Source of the DNA: Pseudomonas syringae
GTDB lineage: Bacteria > Pseudomonadota > Gammaproteobacteria > Pseudomonadales > Pseudomonadaceae
Direction: 5' to 3'
Assembly (NCBI RefSeq): GCF_021605415.1
Contig: NZ_WKEQ01000003.1
Location: 1-64,000 of the forward strand
Length of the DNA: 64,000 nucleotides
Shown here: piece by piece, positions 20,162-31,187 of the stretch
How the letters are laid out: each line of letters begins with the position of its first letter
Numbering within the stretch: the stretch's first letter is position 1
The notes under the pieces: model-generated
Told to the model about the DNA's origin: nothing
Database searches by the model: none
What the model saw: only the letters and a program-made list of their open reading frames with translations
Translations under genes and position numbers: made by a program

Positions 20162-21172
20162 TTACAGCAGGTCTTTTATCAACAACTCGGCCACTTGCAC
20201 GGCGTTCAGCGCCGCGCCTTTGCGTACGTTATCTGACGCCAGCCACAGATTTAGTTCCGACGGTTCGTCGACGCCGTTGCGCACACGGCCTACATAGACC
20301 ACGTCCTGCCCTACCGCATCGCCGACCACAGTCGGGTAATCGCCCGCTTCCACCAGCTCGATACCGGGTGCAGCTTCAAGGGCGGCGTTGACCTTTTCCA
20401 GGTCGACCGCGCTCGCTGACTGCAAGGTCACGCTAAAGCTATCGCCAAAAAACACCGGGGCTTGAATGCAAGTTGCGGAAATCTTTAACAAAGGCTGTGC
20501 TATGACCTGACGCAACTCACGCACCAGACGTTTTTCCAGCAGCGTATGGCCCTGCGCGTCGGGGGTGCCGACCTGCGCCAGCATGTTGAACGCCATTTGC
20601 CGATCAAAAAATTTCGACTCCAGCGGACGCATGTTCAGCAGCTCGGTGGTCTGGCGCGCCAGCTCGCTGACGGCTTCGCGCCCCTGCGCGGAGACGGCGA
20701 GATTGGCGGTGACATGCACCGATTGCAGTTCCAACAGATCAAGCAATGGCGCGATGACCACGGCCAGCGCGGTGGCCGACGGGCTCGGGCTGCTGACCTG
20801 AAATGGCGCTTTAAGACTGGCGATCAGGTCAGCGTTGGCCTCCGGCACGATTTGCGGCGCCTGATCCGCCGGCAAGGCACCGGACAAATCGATCAACGAG
20901 CAACCGGCGGCATGAGCACGGGAGGCGAAGCTCAGGGTGATGGCCGGGCCGGCGGCGAAAAACACCAGTCTGACCTTGCTGAAATCAAACTCGTCGACTT
21001 CGCGCACGCGCACGTTCTTATTGCGATACAACACCGAGCTGCCGGCAGATTCGCTGCTGGCCAAAAGGTGCAAGGTGCCGATCGGAAAGTCGCGCTCTTC
21101 GAGAATCTGCACAAGGGTTTCGCCGACAGTACCGGTGGCGCCGATCACGGCAATATCAATGGTCTGGCTCAT
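20162..21172 (-). CDS. Aspartate-semialdehyde dehydrogenase paralogue (USG-1 type), catalytic Cys absent
   Basis: This 336-residue protein has the ASADH fold, with the NADP loop VIGATGTVGETL at residues 8-19 and the C-terminal substrate domain. The active-site segment that reads N-P-N-C-S-T in true enzymes reads S-P-S-P-S-A at residues 128-133, so Pro131 occupies the nucleophile position. The protein is unlikely to be a working dehydrogenase, despite common annotation as one. It lies upstream of fimV and downstream of the genuine asd, a conserved pseudomonad position, which argues for a retained non-catalytic role. That role is unknown. Confidence 0.88.
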   Translation of the reverse strand: MSQTIDIAVIGATGTVGETLVQILEERDFPIGTLHLLASSESAGSSVLYRNKNVRVREVDEFDFSKVRLVFFAAGPAITLSFASRAHAAGCSLIDLSGALPADQAPQIVPEANADLIASLKAPFQVSSPSPSATALAVVIAPLLDLLELQSVHVTANLAVSAQGREAVSELARQTTELLNMRPLESKFFDRQMAFNMLAQVGTPDAQGHTLLEKRLVRELRQVIAQPLLKISATCIQAPVFFGDSFSVTLQSASAVDLEKVNAALEAAPGIELVEAGDYPTVVGDAVGQDVVYVGRVRNGVDEPSELNLWLASDNVRKGAALNAVQVAELLIKDLL

Positions 21173-21258
21173 GGTGCTACCTCTGGCGAAACGGGGGGAG
21201 CGGCACTTTACCGGGTGAGTGCCACGCAGGCAATTTCTGCGGCGCCTGTACCGGCCTC

Positions 21259-21349
21259 ATCGCTAGCAAGCCAGCTCCCACAGGGATCGGCGTCGAACAC
21301 ACATTCTCTATACACCCTCGAAACCTGTGGGAGCTGGCTTGCCAGCGAT
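21259..21349. repeat. REP pair between asd and its paralogue
   Basis: Arms 21259-21283 and 21325-21349 are complementary over 25 bases with one mismatch and carry the CAAGCCAGCTCCCACAG word. Confidence 0.9.
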
Positions 21350-21390
21350 AACGCCCGACCAGACAACATATTCACTCAGGCAAACCGCAT

Positions 21391-21422
21391 AAAAAAACCC
21401 GCACCTCTTGCAAGGCGCGGGC
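21391..21422 (-). terminator. Rho-independent terminator after asd
   Basis: Minus-strand stem CCCGCGCCT / AGGTGCGGG with one internal mismatch, followed by seven T, 21 bases past the asd stop. Confidence 0.88.
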
Positions 21423-21442
21423 TCTTTCATGGCTTCAACCGA

Positions 21443-22555
21443 TCAACGCTCAAGCAGGATCCGCAGCATGCGACGCAGCGGTTCGGCCGCGCCCCACAGC
21501 AGTTGGTCGCCGACGGTGAACGCGCCGAGGAACTGCGAGCCCATGTTCAGCTTGCGCAGACGGCCCACCGGCACGTTCAGGGTGCCGGTGACTTTCGTCG
21601 GGCTCAGTTCCTGCATGCTGATGTCGCGGTTGTTCGGGACCAGTTTGACCCAAGGGTTGTGCTGGCTGATCAACCCTTCGATGTCGGCAATCGGCACGTC
21701 CTTGTTCAGCTTGATGGTCAACGCCTGGCTGTGGCACCGCATGGCGCCGATGCGCACGCAGATGCCGTCTACCGGAATCGGGCTCTTGAAGCGGCCGAGG
21801 ATTTTGTTCGTCTCGGCCTGAGCCTTCCACTCTTCGCGGCTCTGGCCGTTCGGCAATTCCTTGTCAATCCATGGGATCAGGCTGCCGGCCAGCGGTACGC
21901 CGAAGTTTTCGGTCGGGTACGCTTCGCTGCGCATGGCGTCGGCCACACGACGGTCGATGTCGAGGATCGCACTGGCAGGATCGGCCAGTTGATCGGCGAC
22001 AGCGGCGTGAGTCGCGCCCATCTGCTTGATCAGTTCACGCATGTTCTGCGCGCCGGCACCGGAGGCCGCCTGATAGGTCATGGCGCTCATCCACTCGACC
22101 AGACCGGCCTCAAACAGACCGCCCAGACCCATCAGCATCAAGCTGACGGTGCAGTTGCCGCCGATGTAGTTCTTGGTGCCCGCATCCAGCTGCTGGTCGA
22201 TTACCTTGCGGTTCACCGGATCGAGAATGATGACCGCGTCATCGTTCATGCGCAGGCTCGATGCCGCGTCGATCCAGTAACCCTGCCAGCCGGCTTCGCG
22301 CAGCTTGGGGAACACTTCGCTGGTGTAGTCGCCGCCCTGGCAGGTCAGAATCACGTCGAGCGTCTTCAGCTCTTCAATGCTGTAAGCGTCCTTGAGCGGA
22401 GCAATGTCCTTGCCCACGGACGGGCCTTGGCCACCGACATTGGAAGTGGTGAAAAACACCGGCTCGATAAGATCGAAATCCTGCTCTTCCAGCATCCGCT
22501 GCATGAGCACGGAACCGACCATACCGCGCCAACCGATCAGACCTACACGTTTCAT
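21443..22555 (-). CDS. asd: Aspartate-semialdehyde dehydrogenase
   Basis: The 370-residue enzyme has the NADP loop [13 protein letters not shown], the catalytic Cys in GGNCTVSL, and [14 protein letters not shown]. It reduces aspartyl phosphate to the semialdehyde, the branch point for lysine/diaminopimelate, threonine and methionine. It follows leuB by 66 bases and ends in its own terminator. Unlike the paralogue at 20162 it keeps every active-site residue. Confidence 0.97.
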   Translation of the reverse strand: MKRVGLIGWRGMVGSVLMQRMLEEQDFDLIEPVFFTTSNVGGQGPSVGKDIAPLKDAYSIEELKTLDVILTCQGGDYTSEVFPKLREAGWQGYWIDAASSLRMNDDAVIILDPVNRKVIDQQLDAGTKNYIGGNCTVSLMLMGLGGLFEAGLVEWMSAMTYQAASGAGAQNMRELIKQMGATHAAVADQLADPASAILDIDRRVADAMRSEAYPTENFGVPLAGSLIPWIDKELPNGQSREEWKAQAETNKILGRFKSPIPVDGICVRIGAMRCHSQALTIKLNKDVPIADIEGLISQHNPWVKLVPNNRDISMQELSPTKVTGTLNVPVGRLRKLNMGSQFLGAFTVGDQLLWGAAEPLRRMLRILLER

Positions 22556-22621
22556 CGCAACTACACCTTCTTGAAAAGTGGGCCGCTGCTTTGTATTGAA
22601 TTTCGCAGCGGGCCCGAGAGA

Positions 22622-23704
22622 TTACAGATTCCGCAGCGCGGCGACTACTGCGTCGCCCATTTGCTGCGTACCGACTTTAGTGCAACCGGCCGACAGGATG
22701 TCGCCCGTGCGTAAACCCTGATCCAGAACGAGGCTGACGGCTTTTTCGATGGCATCGGCGGCGGCCTGCTGGTTAAAGCTGTAACGCAGCATCATCGACA
22801 CCGACAAAATGGTCGCCAGCGGGTTGGCGATGCCAAGGCCTGCGATGTCCGGTGCGGAACCGTGGCAAGGCTCGTACATACCCTTGTTGTTGGTATCCAG
22901 CGAAGCCGATGGCAGCATGCCGATGGAACCGGTGAGCATCGACGCCTGGTCGGACAGGATGTCGCCGAACAGGTTGTCGGTGACGATCACGTCGAACTGC
23001 TTCGGTGCGCGCACCAGTTGCATCGCCGCATTGTCGACGTACATGTGGCTCAGTTCGACTTGCGGGTAATCCTTGGCCACTTCTTCGACGATCTCACGCC
23101 ACAACTGGCTGGAGGCCAGCACGTTGGCCTTGTCCACCGAGCACAGCTTCTTGCCGCGCACCATGGCCATATCGAAACCGACGCGAGCGATGCGACGGAT
23201 CTCACTTTCGCTGTACGGCAAGGTGTCGTAGGCCTGACGCTCGCCATTGTCGAGGGTGCGGGTGCCGCGTGGCGCGCCGAAATAGATGCCGCCGGTCAGT
23301 TCACGGACGATCAGGATGTCGAGGCCAGCCACGATGTCCGGCTTCAGGCTCGAAGCCTCGGCCAGTTGCGGGTAGAGGATCGCCGGACGCAAGTTGCCGA
23401 ACAGGCCCAGTTGCGCGCGGATTTTCAACAGGCCCCGCTCAGGACGGATGTCGCGTTCGATGGTGTCCCATTTCGGGCCGCCCACGGCGCCCAGCAGCAC
23501 GGCGTCGGCAGCGCGGGCACGCTCCAGGGTTTCATCGGCCAGTGGCACGCCATGCTTGTCGATGGCCGCGCCACCGATCACGTCGTGGCTCAATTCGAAG
23601 CCCAGGCTGTACTTGTCGTTGGCCAGCTCCAGCACCTTGACTGCTTCGGCCATGATTTCCGGGCCAATACCGTCACCTGGGAGAATCAGAATCTGCTTGC
23701 TCAT
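22622..23704 (-). CDS. leuB: 3-isopropylmalate dehydrogenase
   Basis: The 360-residue protein starts [17 protein letters not shown] and carries the family signature around [25 protein letters not shown] with the metal-binding Asp residues. It oxidatively decarboxylates 3-isopropylmalate in leucine synthesis. It is downstream of leuC, leuD and a methyltransferase gene, all on the same strand. Confidence 0.97.
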   Translation of the reverse strand: MSKQILILPGDGIGPEIMAEAVKVLELANDKYSLGFELSHDVIGGAAIDKHGVPLADETLERARAADAVLLGAVGGPKWDTIERDIRPERGLLKIRAQLGLFGNLRPAILYPQLAEASSLKPDIVAGLDILIVRELTGGIYFGAPRGTRTLDNGERQAYDTLPYSESEIRRIARVGFDMAMVRGKKLCSVDKANVLASSQLWREIVEEVAKDYPQVELSHMYVDNAAMQLVRAPKQFDVIVTDNLFGDILSDQASMLTGSIGMLPSASLDTNNKGMYEPCHGSAPDIAGLGIANPLATILSVSMMLRYSFNQQAAADAIEKAVSLVLDQGLRTGDILSAGCTKVGTQQMGDAVVAALRNL

Positions 23705-23759
23705 GCGTTCCTCGTGTCTTCAGTCGGCGCGCCGTTGACGGCACGCCGGGGAAAATTTG

Positions 23760-24530
23760 TTATCGCTCAGCCATCAATACGATGACATCCGTGCTGAACG
23801 TGCCATCGGCTTCAATCTCGAAATAGTCGCGCACTTCGTTGCCCATCGACTGCTGCAACTGACGGATTGCGGCGCGCATTATCTCAGGTGTGCGCATGCG
23901 CTCGACCCAACTGGTGTATTCCAGGCGCAGACGCTGACGCGTGGTGCTGCGCGCATGCAAACCCGCTTCACTGACCTGACGCAACCACTCGCCGGCGGAA
24001 TAGTTGCGCACATGGCTGGTGTCGCGCAGCACTTCGACCGATTGCAGGTAAGTATCCAGCAGCGGACTTCCCGGCGACATGACGTCGATAAACGCCGCCA
24101 CCCCGCCCGGCTTCAGCACGCGGCGCACTTCGCGCAGGGCCAGGCCAATGTCGCTCCAGTGATGCGCCGAGTATCGGCTGAACACGAAGTCGAATTCACC
24201 GTCGGCAAACGGCAGACGCTCGGCGGCACCGTTGACCGTGGACACGTTGCCATGGCCGCGATCAATAGCGGCGGCAGCGACCACGTCGAGCATTGGCTGC
24301 GACAGGTCGTAGGCGACCACTTCTTTCACCAGCGGCGCCACATGAAAACTCACATGACCAGCGCCACAGCCCACGTCCAGCACCCGCGCATCGCCCTGCC
24401 CGGCCAGTTCGCTTTGTAGCAGCGCGAATTCCGCGCCCTGCGCGTGGACGGCGCTGGTCAGGTAGGCCGAGGCCTGCTCACCGAATTGTTTCTGGACGAC
24501 GTGTGTGTGTTGGGCGGTGCTGGTCATCAT
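23760..24530 (-). CDS. Class I SAM-dependent methyltransferase
   Basis: This 256-residue Methyltransf_11 type protein has motif I VLDVGCGAGHVSFH (about residues 48-61), a following acidic loop, and RYSAHHWSDIGLALREVRRVLKPGG, typical of UbiE/YcgJ-like enzymes. It sits between leuD and leuB, separated from leuD by a REP pair. The substrate is not evident; location within the leucine cluster is conserved in pseudomonads but no metabolic link is known to me. Two adjacent ATG codons give alternative starts one residue apart. Confidence 0.87.
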   Translation of the reverse strand: MMTSTAQHTHVVQKQFGEQASAYLTSAVHAQGAEFALLQSELAGQGDARVLDVGCGAGHVSFHVAPLVKEVVAYDLSQPMLDVVAAAAIDRGHGNVSTVNGAAERLPFADGEFDFVFSRYSAHHWSDIGLALREVRRVLKPGGVAAFIDVMSPGSPLLDTYLQSVEVLRDTSHVRNYSAGEWLRQVSEAGLHARSTTRQRLRLEYTSWVERMRTPEIMRAAIRQLQQSMGNEVRDYFEIEADGTFSTDVIVLMAER

Positions 24531-24565
24531 CTTATCCTTGGATGTCGGGTGTCTGTTACGACCTC

Positions 24566-24637
24566 ATCGCTGGCAAGCCAGCTCCCACAGTGATCTGCGT
24601 TGTTCACAGAACCTGTGGGAGCTGGCTTGCCAGCGAT
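24566..24637. repeat. REP pair between leuD and the methyltransferase gene
   Basis: Perfect 25-bp arms at 24566-24590 and 24613-24637 of the GCTGGCAAGCCAGCTCCCA family, with a 22-base centre. Confidence 0.92.
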
Positions 24638-24673
24638 AGGGCCGCCACTGACTGCATCAATTCCAGATTCCGC

Positions 24674-25318
24674 TTACGCGTCGCGGAACAACCAGGGCTG
24701 GCTGACGCGATGTCTGGCTTCAAACGTCGCGATGGCGTCGCCGTCCTGCAAGGTCAGGCCGATATCGTCCAGACCATTGAGCAGGCAATGCTTGCGGAAC
24801 GCGTCGATCTCGAAGTTGTACACCTTGCCATCCGGACGGGTGACGGTCTGCGCTTGCAGATCAACCTGCAACTGATAGCCCGGCTCGGCTTCGACCTGCT
24901 TGAACAGTTCGTCTACCTCAGCGTCGCTCAGGATGATCGGCAGCAAGCCATTCTTAAAGCTGTTGTTGAAGAAGATGTCGGCGTAGCTCGGCGCGATGAT
25001 GCTGCGGAAACCGTACTCTTCCAGCGCCCACGGCGCGTGCTCACGGCTGGAGCCGCAACCGAAGTTCTCCCGAGCCAGCAACACGCTGGCGCCTTGATAA
25101 CGCTCGGCGTTGAGGACGAAATCCTTGTTCAGCGGACGCTTGGAGTTGTCCTGGTACGGCTGGCCTACGTCAAGGTAACGCCACTCGTCGAACAGGTTCG
25201 GGCCGAAACCCGTGCGCTTGATCGACTTCAAGAATTGCTTCGGAATGATCTGGTCGGTGTCGACGTTGGCACGATCCAAAGGTGCGACAAGACCAGTGTG
25301 CTGGGTAAAAGCTTTCAT
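24674..25318 (-). CDS. leuD: 3-isopropylmalate dehydratase small subunit
   Basis: The 214-residue protein shows [17 protein letters not shown] and the [14 protein letters not shown] swivel-domain signature. With LeuC it isomerises 2- to 3-isopropylmalate. It starts 11 bases after the leuC stop. Confidence 0.97.
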   Translation of the reverse strand: MKAFTQHTGLVAPLDRANVDTDQIIPKQFLKSIKRTGFGPNLFDEWRYLDVGQPYQDNSKRPLNKDFVLNAERYQGASVLLARENFGCGSSREHAPWALEEYGFRSIIAPSYADIFFNNSFKNGLLPIILSDAEVDELFKQVEAEPGYQLQVDLQAQTVTRPDGKVYNFEIDAFRKHCLLNGLDDIGLTLQDGDAIATFEARHRVSQPWLFRDA

Positions 25319-25329
25319 GCTGCGCTCCT

Positions 25330-26748
25330 TTAAATCAATTCACGGACGTCGATGAAACGACCGTTCACCGCTGCCGCTGCGGCCATCGCCGGGCTGACGA
25401 GGTGCGTACGGCCACCGGCGCCCTGACGGCCCTCGAAGTTACGGTTGGACGTCGAGGCGCAATGCTCGCCGGACTCCAGGCGATCCGGGTTCATCGCCAG
25501 GCACATCGAGCAACCCGGTTCACGCCATTCGAAACCGGCTTCGAGGAAAATCTTGTCCAGCCCTTCGGATTCCGCCTGGGCCTTCACCAGACCTGAACCC
25601 GGCACCACGATGGCCTGCTTGATGGTCGACGCGACTTTGCGGCCCTTGGCGATCACGGCCGCCGCGCGCAAGTCTTCGATGCGCGAGTTGGTGCAGGAGC
25701 CGATGAACACGCGGTCGAGCTGGATGTCGGTAATCGCCTGATTGGCAGTCAGCCCCATGTATTTCAGCGCGCGGACGATGGAGTCGCGCTTGACAAGATC
25801 CATTTCCTTGGCCGGATCCGGCACGTTTTGATCAACCGCCAAGACCATTTCCGGAGACGTGCCCCAACTGACTTGCGGCTTGATCTGCGCGGCGTCGAGT
25901 TCGACCACGGTGTCGAATGTGGCGTCGTCGTCGGACACCAGATCCTTCCACGATTCGACGGCCAGATCCCATTCGGCGCCTTTGGGTGCAAACGGACGAC
26001 CTCTGACGTAATCGACCGTCTTCTGATCGGCTGCCACCAGTCCCACACGGGCGCCGGCTTCGATGGACATGTTGCAAATGGTCATGCGGCCTTCGACTGA
26101 CAGATCGCGAATCGCGCTGCCGGCGAACTCGATGGCGTGGCCGTTACCGCCGGCGGTGCCGATCTTGCCGATCACGGCGAGGACGATGTCCTTGGCGGTC
26201 ACGCCGAACGGCAATTGGCCTTCGACGCGCACCAGCATGTTCTTCATTTTCTTGGCGACCAGACACTGCGTGGCGAGCACATGCTCGACCTCGGAAGTGC
26301 CAATGCCGTGAGCCAGAGCGCCGAATGCGCCGTGAGTCGAGGTGTGCGAGTCGCCGCAGACCACGGTCATGCCCGGCAAGGTCGCGCCCTGCTCCGGGCT
26401 GATCACGTGAACGATGCCCTGGCGCACGTCGTTCATCTTGAATTCGACGATGCCGTATTCATCGCAGTTGTCGTCGAGGGTCTGAACCTGCAAACGCGAG
26501 ACCTGGTCGGCAATGGCTTCGATGCCGCCCTTGCGCTCCGGGGTGGTCGGTACGTTGTGATCCGGGGTCGCGATGTTGGCATCAATGCGCCAAGGCTTGC
26601 GCCCGGCCAGACGCAGGCCTTCGAAGGCTTGCGGCGAGGTCACTTCGTGGATGATGTGACGGTCGATGTAGATCAGCGCCGAACCATCGTCGCGCTGCTT
26701 GACCAAATGCGAATCCCAGAGCTTGTCGTAGAGCGTTTTGCCGGCCAT
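25330..26748 (-). CDS. leuC: 3-isopropylmalate dehydratase large subunit
   Basis: The 472-residue aconitase-family protein has the three 4Fe-4S cysteines in IGSCTNSR and [11 protein letters not shown]. It begins [16 protein letters not shown]. It heads the leuCD-methyltransferase-leuB run and is divergent from a LysR regulator, whose start is 149 bases away; that gap should hold both promoters. Confidence 0.97.
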   Translation of the reverse strand: MAGKTLYDKLWDSHLVKQRDDGSALIYIDRHIIHEVTSPQAFEGLRLAGRKPWRIDANIATPDHNVPTTPERKGGIEAIADQVSRLQVQTLDDNCDEYGIVEFKMNDVRQGIVHVISPEQGATLPGMTVVCGDSHTSTHGAFGALAHGIGTSEVEHVLATQCLVAKKMKNMLVRVEGQLPFGVTAKDIVLAVIGKIGTAGGNGHAIEFAGSAIRDLSVEGRMTICNMSIEAGARVGLVAADQKTVDYVRGRPFAPKGAEWDLAVESWKDLVSDDDATFDTVVELDAAQIKPQVSWGTSPEMVLAVDQNVPDPAKEMDLVKRDSIVRALKYMGLTANQAITDIQLDRVFIGSCTNSRIEDLRAAAVIAKGRKVASTIKQAIVVPGSGLVKAQAESEGLDKIFLEAGFEWREPGCSMCLAMNPDRLESGEHCASTSNRNFEGRQGAGGRTHLVSPAMAAAAAVNGRFIDVRELI

Positions 26749-26896
26749 CAGACGGTTTCCTCATCAGCTTGTTTCTATGCCCCGGGCCTTGACTGCTTCA
26801 ATAACCCTTTGGCTTGTGAGGCCGATCCTATGGGGTTACATTAAATAACTCAAATTCATATTTTTTATGCTTTGGATAACCAACTGGAATACGACC

Positions 26897-27787
26897 ATGG
26901 ATCTGGCCAACCTTAATGCTTTTATTGCGATTGCCGAGACCGGAAGCTTCTCCGGCGCCGGTGAACGCCTGCACCTGACGCAACCGGCAATCAGCAAACG
27001 CATCGCCGGCCTGGAGCAGCAATTGAAGGTGCGATTGTTCGATCGGCTGGGCCGCGAAGTCGGATTGACCGAGGCCGGCCGGGCCCTGTTGCCCCGGGCT
27101 TATCAAATACTCAATGTGCTGGATGACACCCGCCGCGCTCTCACCAATCTGACCGGCGAAGTCAGCGGCCGGCTGACGCTGGCCACCAGTCACCACATCG
27201 GCCTGCACCGCCTGCCACCTTTATTAAGGGAGTTCACCCGTCGCTACCCACAAGTTGCGCTGGATATTCAGTTCCTCGATTCGGAAGTGGCCTACGAAGA
27301 AATTCTCCATGGCCGGGCAGAACTGGCGGTCATCACTTTGGCGCCGGAGCCGCACACGCTGGTCAAAGCCACACCCGTCTGGGACGACCCGCTGGATTTC
27401 GTGGTCGCTCCAGAGCATTCGTTGATCAACAACGGCGCCATCAGCCTCGCCGACATCGCCGGTCATCCGGCGGTTTTCCCCGGTGGCAACACGTTTACTC
27501 ACCATATCGTCCAGCGCTTGTTCGAAGCCCAAGGCCTGACACCGAACATCGCCATGAGCACCAACTACCTGGAAACCATCAAGATGATGGTGTCCATCGG
27601 CCTCGCCTGGAGCGTTTTGCCACGCACCATGCTTGATGACCAAGTGGCGAGCATCGCTTTGCCGGGCATACAGCTCAGTCGCCAGCTAGGCTATATCGTG
27701 CACACCGAAAGGACGCTATCGAACGCAGCGCGGGCCTTCATGGCCTTGCTGGACGCACAGATTGATCTGCCAGGGACTCATGGCTGA
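26897..27787 (+). CDS. LysR-family transcriptional regulator
   Basis: From ATG at 26897 the product is 296 residues. It has the N-terminal winged helix-turn-helix (LNAFIAIAETGSFSGAGERLHLTQPAISKRIAGLE, residues about 4-38) and a LysR substrate-binding domain. Being divergent from leuC, it is a good candidate activator of the leu genes, with a leucine precursor as likely coinducer; this is inference from position. The ten-codon upstream extension lacks the family start and is left out. Confidence 0.92.
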   Translation: MDLANLNAFIAIAETGSFSGAGERLHLTQPAISKRIAGLEQQLKVRLFDRLGREVGLTEAGRALLPRAYQILNVLDDTRRALTNLTGEVSGRLTLATSHHIGLHRLPPLLREFTRRYPQVALDIQFLDSEVAYEEILHGRAELAVITLAPEPHTLVKATPVWDDPLDFVVAPEHSLINNGAISLADIAGHPAVFPGGNTFTHHIVQRLFEAQGLTPNIAMSTNYLETIKMMVSIGLAWSVLPRTMLDDQVASIALPGIQLSRQLGYIVHTERTLSNAARAFMALLDAQIDLPGTHG

Positions 27788-27855
27788 CGTGTGCGACTTC
27801 TTTAGCGTCGTTTTTTCCCGTGCCAAACGCCAAAACCAGCTCAAGGCCCTGAACA

Positions 27856-30800
27856 ATGCCGAAACCCGTTGACCGAATTCCGCCGATGCCGCGCATTCAG
27901 GCCATTGACCCAAGACGCTCAGAGCAAAGTTGGGAAAGTGCGCCGCAATTGCTGGCGGCATTGAACGGTGCCCGGCTCGGCGCCTGGTATTGGGACATCG
28001 AGCGAGGGCAGATCAGTTGGTCACGGGGTACTCAAGCGCTGTTCGGCTTCGATCCACGGCAACCGCTGCCGGAAGACCTCGAATACCTTGACTTGCTGCC
28101 GCCGGAAGACCGGGCGAAAACCGTTCGCGCTTTTCATGCGGTCATCGCCGGCGCGCCACTGGAGCAAGCGATGCACCACCGCATTCGCTGGCCCGACGGC
28201 AGCCTGCATTGGCTCGAGATCAACGGCAGTCTGCTGCCGGACAAACTTGGGCGACCGCGAATGATCGGGGTGATCCGCGAGATCACCCACCAACGCCAAC
28301 GCGAACAAGCCTTGAGCAGTTCAGAGAAACGTTTCGCCACCCTGTTTCATCTGTGCCCGAACATGGTGCTACTGACTCGTCAGGAAGACGGGCTGATCAC
28401 CGAGGCCAACCAGTATTTTGAAAGCCTGTTCGGCTGGCCGGTGCAGAACGCCATCGGCCGCACGACGCTGGAACTGGGCTTGTGGGTGCATCCCGAACAA
28501 CGGGCGGAGCTGGTCAAAAAAACCAAGGCCAAGGGCGATCTGATCAGCATGGAGGTGCAGTTCCGCGCCAGCAACGGCCAGATCCACGACGGCATTCTCA
28601 GCGCGCAAAAGGTCGAACTCGAAGGGCAGCCGTACCTGCTCAGCACTTTTCTCGACACTACTGAACGCAAGATCGCCGAACACGCCCTCAAGGACAGCCA
28701 GGAACGCCTCGACCTGGCGCTGGACTCCGCGCAGCTCGGCACCTGGGACTGGCACATCCCCAGCGGCATGCTTTATGGCTCGGCGCGGGCCGCGCAATTG
28801 CACGGGCTTGAGCCGATACCTTTTCATGAATCGTTCGAAGAATTCTTTGAAGGCGTGCCCGGCGAAGAACGCGACACCATGCGCGACGCCTACCGCAGCC
28901 TGCGCGAAGGCCCTGCCGGCAATTATCAACTGACCTACCGCGTGCAACTGGCGGACGGCAGCTCGCGTTATCTGGAAAGCCGCGCGCGCCTCTATCGCGA
29001 TGACAACGGCGCCCCGCTGCGCATGGCGGGTACGCTGCTGGACATCACCGATCAGGTCGAACGTGAACAGCGCCTGGTGGCGTCCGAAGAAAAATTCGCC
29101 ACGCTGTTCCAGGTCAGCCCCGACCCGATTTGCGTTACCCGCCAGGACACCGGTGAGTTCATCGAAATCAATTCAAGTTTCAGCCAGACCTTCGGCTGGA
29201 GCGCCGCCGACGTGATCGGGCACACCGCCGAAGAAATCGGCCTGTGGGACGCTTCGGCCAAAAGCCTGCAACGTATCGAACAAGTGATCCGCGAGCAGAG
29301 CCTGAGCAACGTTGCGATCATCGTTCAGCACAAGGACGGCCAATCCCTGACCTGCGTGATCTCCAGCCGTCAGATCAGCGTCGGCGACTTGCCGTGCATC
29401 GTCACCACCCTGCGCGACATCACCCAGCAACAGCGCTCGGAAGCGGCGCTCAAGGCCAGTGAAGAAAAGTTTGCCAAGGCGTTTCACTCCAGCCCCGACG
29501 CCATCACCATCACCGAGCGCGACACCGGGCGCTATCTGGAGGTCAACGATGGGTTCTGTCGCCTGACCGGCTATCGCGCCGACGAAGTGCTGGGCAAAAC
29601 CGTCTATCAAGTCGGCATTTGGGCCGAGGAGAAGCAACGCTCGGCGCTGCTCGCCGAATTGCAGATCAAGGGCCGCGTGCACCATCAGGAAATGCTCGGA
29701 CGCAACAAACTCGGGGAGTTGCTGACGGTCGAGGTGTCGGTCGAGCCGATCACCTTGAACGAAAGCGCATGCCTGTTGCTGACCGCCCGGGACGTCAGCC
29801 TGTTGAAAAACGCCGAGGCGCAAATCCGTCATCTGGCCTATCACGACCCGCTGACCAACCTGCCCAACCGCGCATTGTTGATGGATCGTTTGAGTCAGCA
29901 GATCGCCCTGCTCAAGCGCCACAACCTGCGTGGCGCCCTGCTCTTTCTCGATCTCGACCACTTCAAACACATCAACGATTCGCTAGGCCACCCAGTGGGC
30001 GACACGGTGCTGAAAATCATTACTGCACGGCTGGAAGCCAGCGTGCGCATGGAAGACACGGTCGCGAGGCTGGGTGGCGATGAATTCGTGGTGTTGCTGA
30101 GTGGGCTGGAAGGCTCGCGCAACGACGTCAGCGCGCAGGTACGGCAACTGGCGGACACCATTCGCGAACTGTTGTCGGAGCCGATGTTCCTCGACGGCCA
30201 GCGCCTGCAAGTCACGCCGAGCATTGGCGTAGCACTGATTCCGGATCACGGCTCGACGCCGACCGATCTGCTCAAACGCGCCGACATTGCGCTGTATCGG
30301 GCCAAGGATTCCGGGCGCAACACCACGCAGATGTACCACAAAACCATGCAGAAAGCGGCGAGCGAGCGACTGCGCATGGAAACCGATTTGCGCCTGGCGC
30401 TGTCTCGCGGTGAGTTCACGGTGCATTACCAGCCGCAAGTCGACGCCCGCGGCGACCGCATTATCGGCGCCGAAGCCCTGGTGCGCTGGAACCACCCGGA
30501 GTTGGGCGCGCAATCGCCAACCGAGTTCATCAAGGTGCTGGAGGACAGCGGCCTGATCCTTGAAGTCGGCACCTGGATCCTCGACGAAGCGTGCGATGCG
30601 TTCAGGCAATTGATCGCCGCCGACCTGATCGATCCGCTGGCCTTCAGCCTGTGCGTGAACATCAGCCCGAGACAGTTCCGCCAGAACGACTTTGTCGAAC
30701 GCATCGAACGCAGCATGACTAGCCATGGCCTGCCCTGCTCGCTGCTGAAACTCGAAATCACCGAAGGCATCGTCATCCAGAACCTGGAAGACACCATCAG

Positions 30801-31134
30801 TAAAATGCGTCGCCTGAAAAAACTCGGCGTGAGCTTCGCCATGGACGATTTCGGCACTGGATATTCATCGCTGACGTACCTTAAGCGCTTGCCGGTCGAT
30901 ACGCTGAAAATCGACCAGTCGTTCATTCGTGATGCGACCACCGACCCCAACAACGCGGAAATCATTCGCGCCATTGTCGCCATGGCCCGTAGCCTCGAGC
31001 TGGAGGTGATTGCCGAAGGGGTGGAAACTGTTGAGCAACTGGCGTTCTTGCAGGGATTGGGCTGCCATTTGTACCAAGGGTATTTGCACAGTCGGCCGTT
31101 GCCGCTGGAATCGCTGAAACGACGACTTGAATGA
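27856..31134 (+). CDS. Multi-PAS GGDEF/EAL cyclic-di-GMP protein
   Basis: The 1092-residue protein has about five PAS-type sensor domains (starting near residues 35, 155, 278, 400 and 530), then a GGDEF domain with intact GGDEF at about 739 and an RxxD inhibitory site (RMED) five residues before it, then an EAL domain with EALVRW at about 872 and DDFGTGYSSL. All catalytic signatures look intact, so both cyclase and phosphodiesterase activity are possible. No membrane span or signal peptide is visible, so it should be cytoplasmic. The multiple PAS domains suggest ligand, redox or oligomer sensing. It starts 68 bases after the LysR gene. Confidence 0.93.
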   Translation: MPKPVDRIPPMPRIQAIDPRRSEQSWESAPQLLAALNGARLGAWYWDIERGQISWSRGTQALFGFDPRQPLPEDLEYLDLLPPEDRAKTVRAFHAVIAGAPLEQAMHHRIRWPDGSLHWLEINGSLLPDKLGRPRMIGVIREITHQRQREQALSSSEKRFATLFHLCPNMVLLTRQEDGLITEANQYFESLFGWPVQNAIGRTTLELGLWVHPEQRAELVKKTKAKGDLISMEVQFRASNGQIHDGILSAQKVELEGQPYLLSTFLDTTERKIAEHALKDSQERLDLALDSAQLGTWDWHIPSGMLYGSARAAQLHGLEPIPFHESFEEFFEGVPGEERDTMRDAYRSLREGPAGNYQLTYRVQLADGSSRYLESRARLYRDDNGAPLRMAGTLLDITDQVEREQRLVASEEKFATLFQVSPDPICVTRQDTGEFIEINSSFSQTFGWSAADVIGHTAEEIGLWDASAKSLQRIEQVIREQSLSNVAIIVQHKDGQSLTCVISSRQISVGDLPCIVTTLRDITQQQRSEAALKASEEKFAKAFHSSPDAITITERDTGRYLEVNDGFCRLTGYRADEVLGKTVYQVGIWAEEKQRSALLAELQIKGRVHHQEMLGRNKLGELLTVEVSVEPITLNESACLLLTARDVSLLKNAEAQIRHLAYHDPLTNLPNRALLMDRLSQQIALLKRHNLRGALLFLDLDHFKHINDSLGHPVGDTVLKIITARLEASVRMEDTVARLGGDEFVVLLSGLEGSRNDVSAQVRQLADTIRELLSEPMFLDGQRLQVTPSIGVALIPDHGSTPTDLLKRADIALYRAKDSGRNTTQMYHKTMQKAASERLRMETDLRLALSRGEFTVHYQPQVDARGDRIIGAEALVRWNHPELGAQSPTEFIKVLEDSGLILEVGTWILDEACDAFRQLIAADLIDPLAFSLCVNISPRQFRQNDFVERIERSMTSHGLPCSLLKLEITEGIVIQNLEDTISKMRRLKKLGVSFAMDDFGTGYSSLTYLKRLPVDTLKIDQSFIRDATTDPNNAEIIRAIVAMARSLELEVIAEGVETVEQLAFLQGLGCHLYQGYLHSRPLPLESLKRRLE

Positions 31135-31144
31135 CACGGACACA

Positions 31145-31179
31145 AAAAAGGGCGCCATTTCATGGCGCCCCCTTTTCTG
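31145..31179. terminator. Bidirectional terminator between the GGDEF/EAL gene and ibpA
   Basis: GGGCGCCAT-TTC-ATGGCGCCC stem with six A on one side and a TTTT run on the other, placed between two convergent genes. Confidence 0.88.
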
Positions 31180-31187
31180 GCTCTGAC

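Noticed and set aside
20546..22714. A 722-codon open frame on the plus strand across asd and its paralogue
   Set aside because: It is antisense to two clear enzymes and the intervening REP; long antisense frames are common in GC-rich DNA, and it shows no domain.
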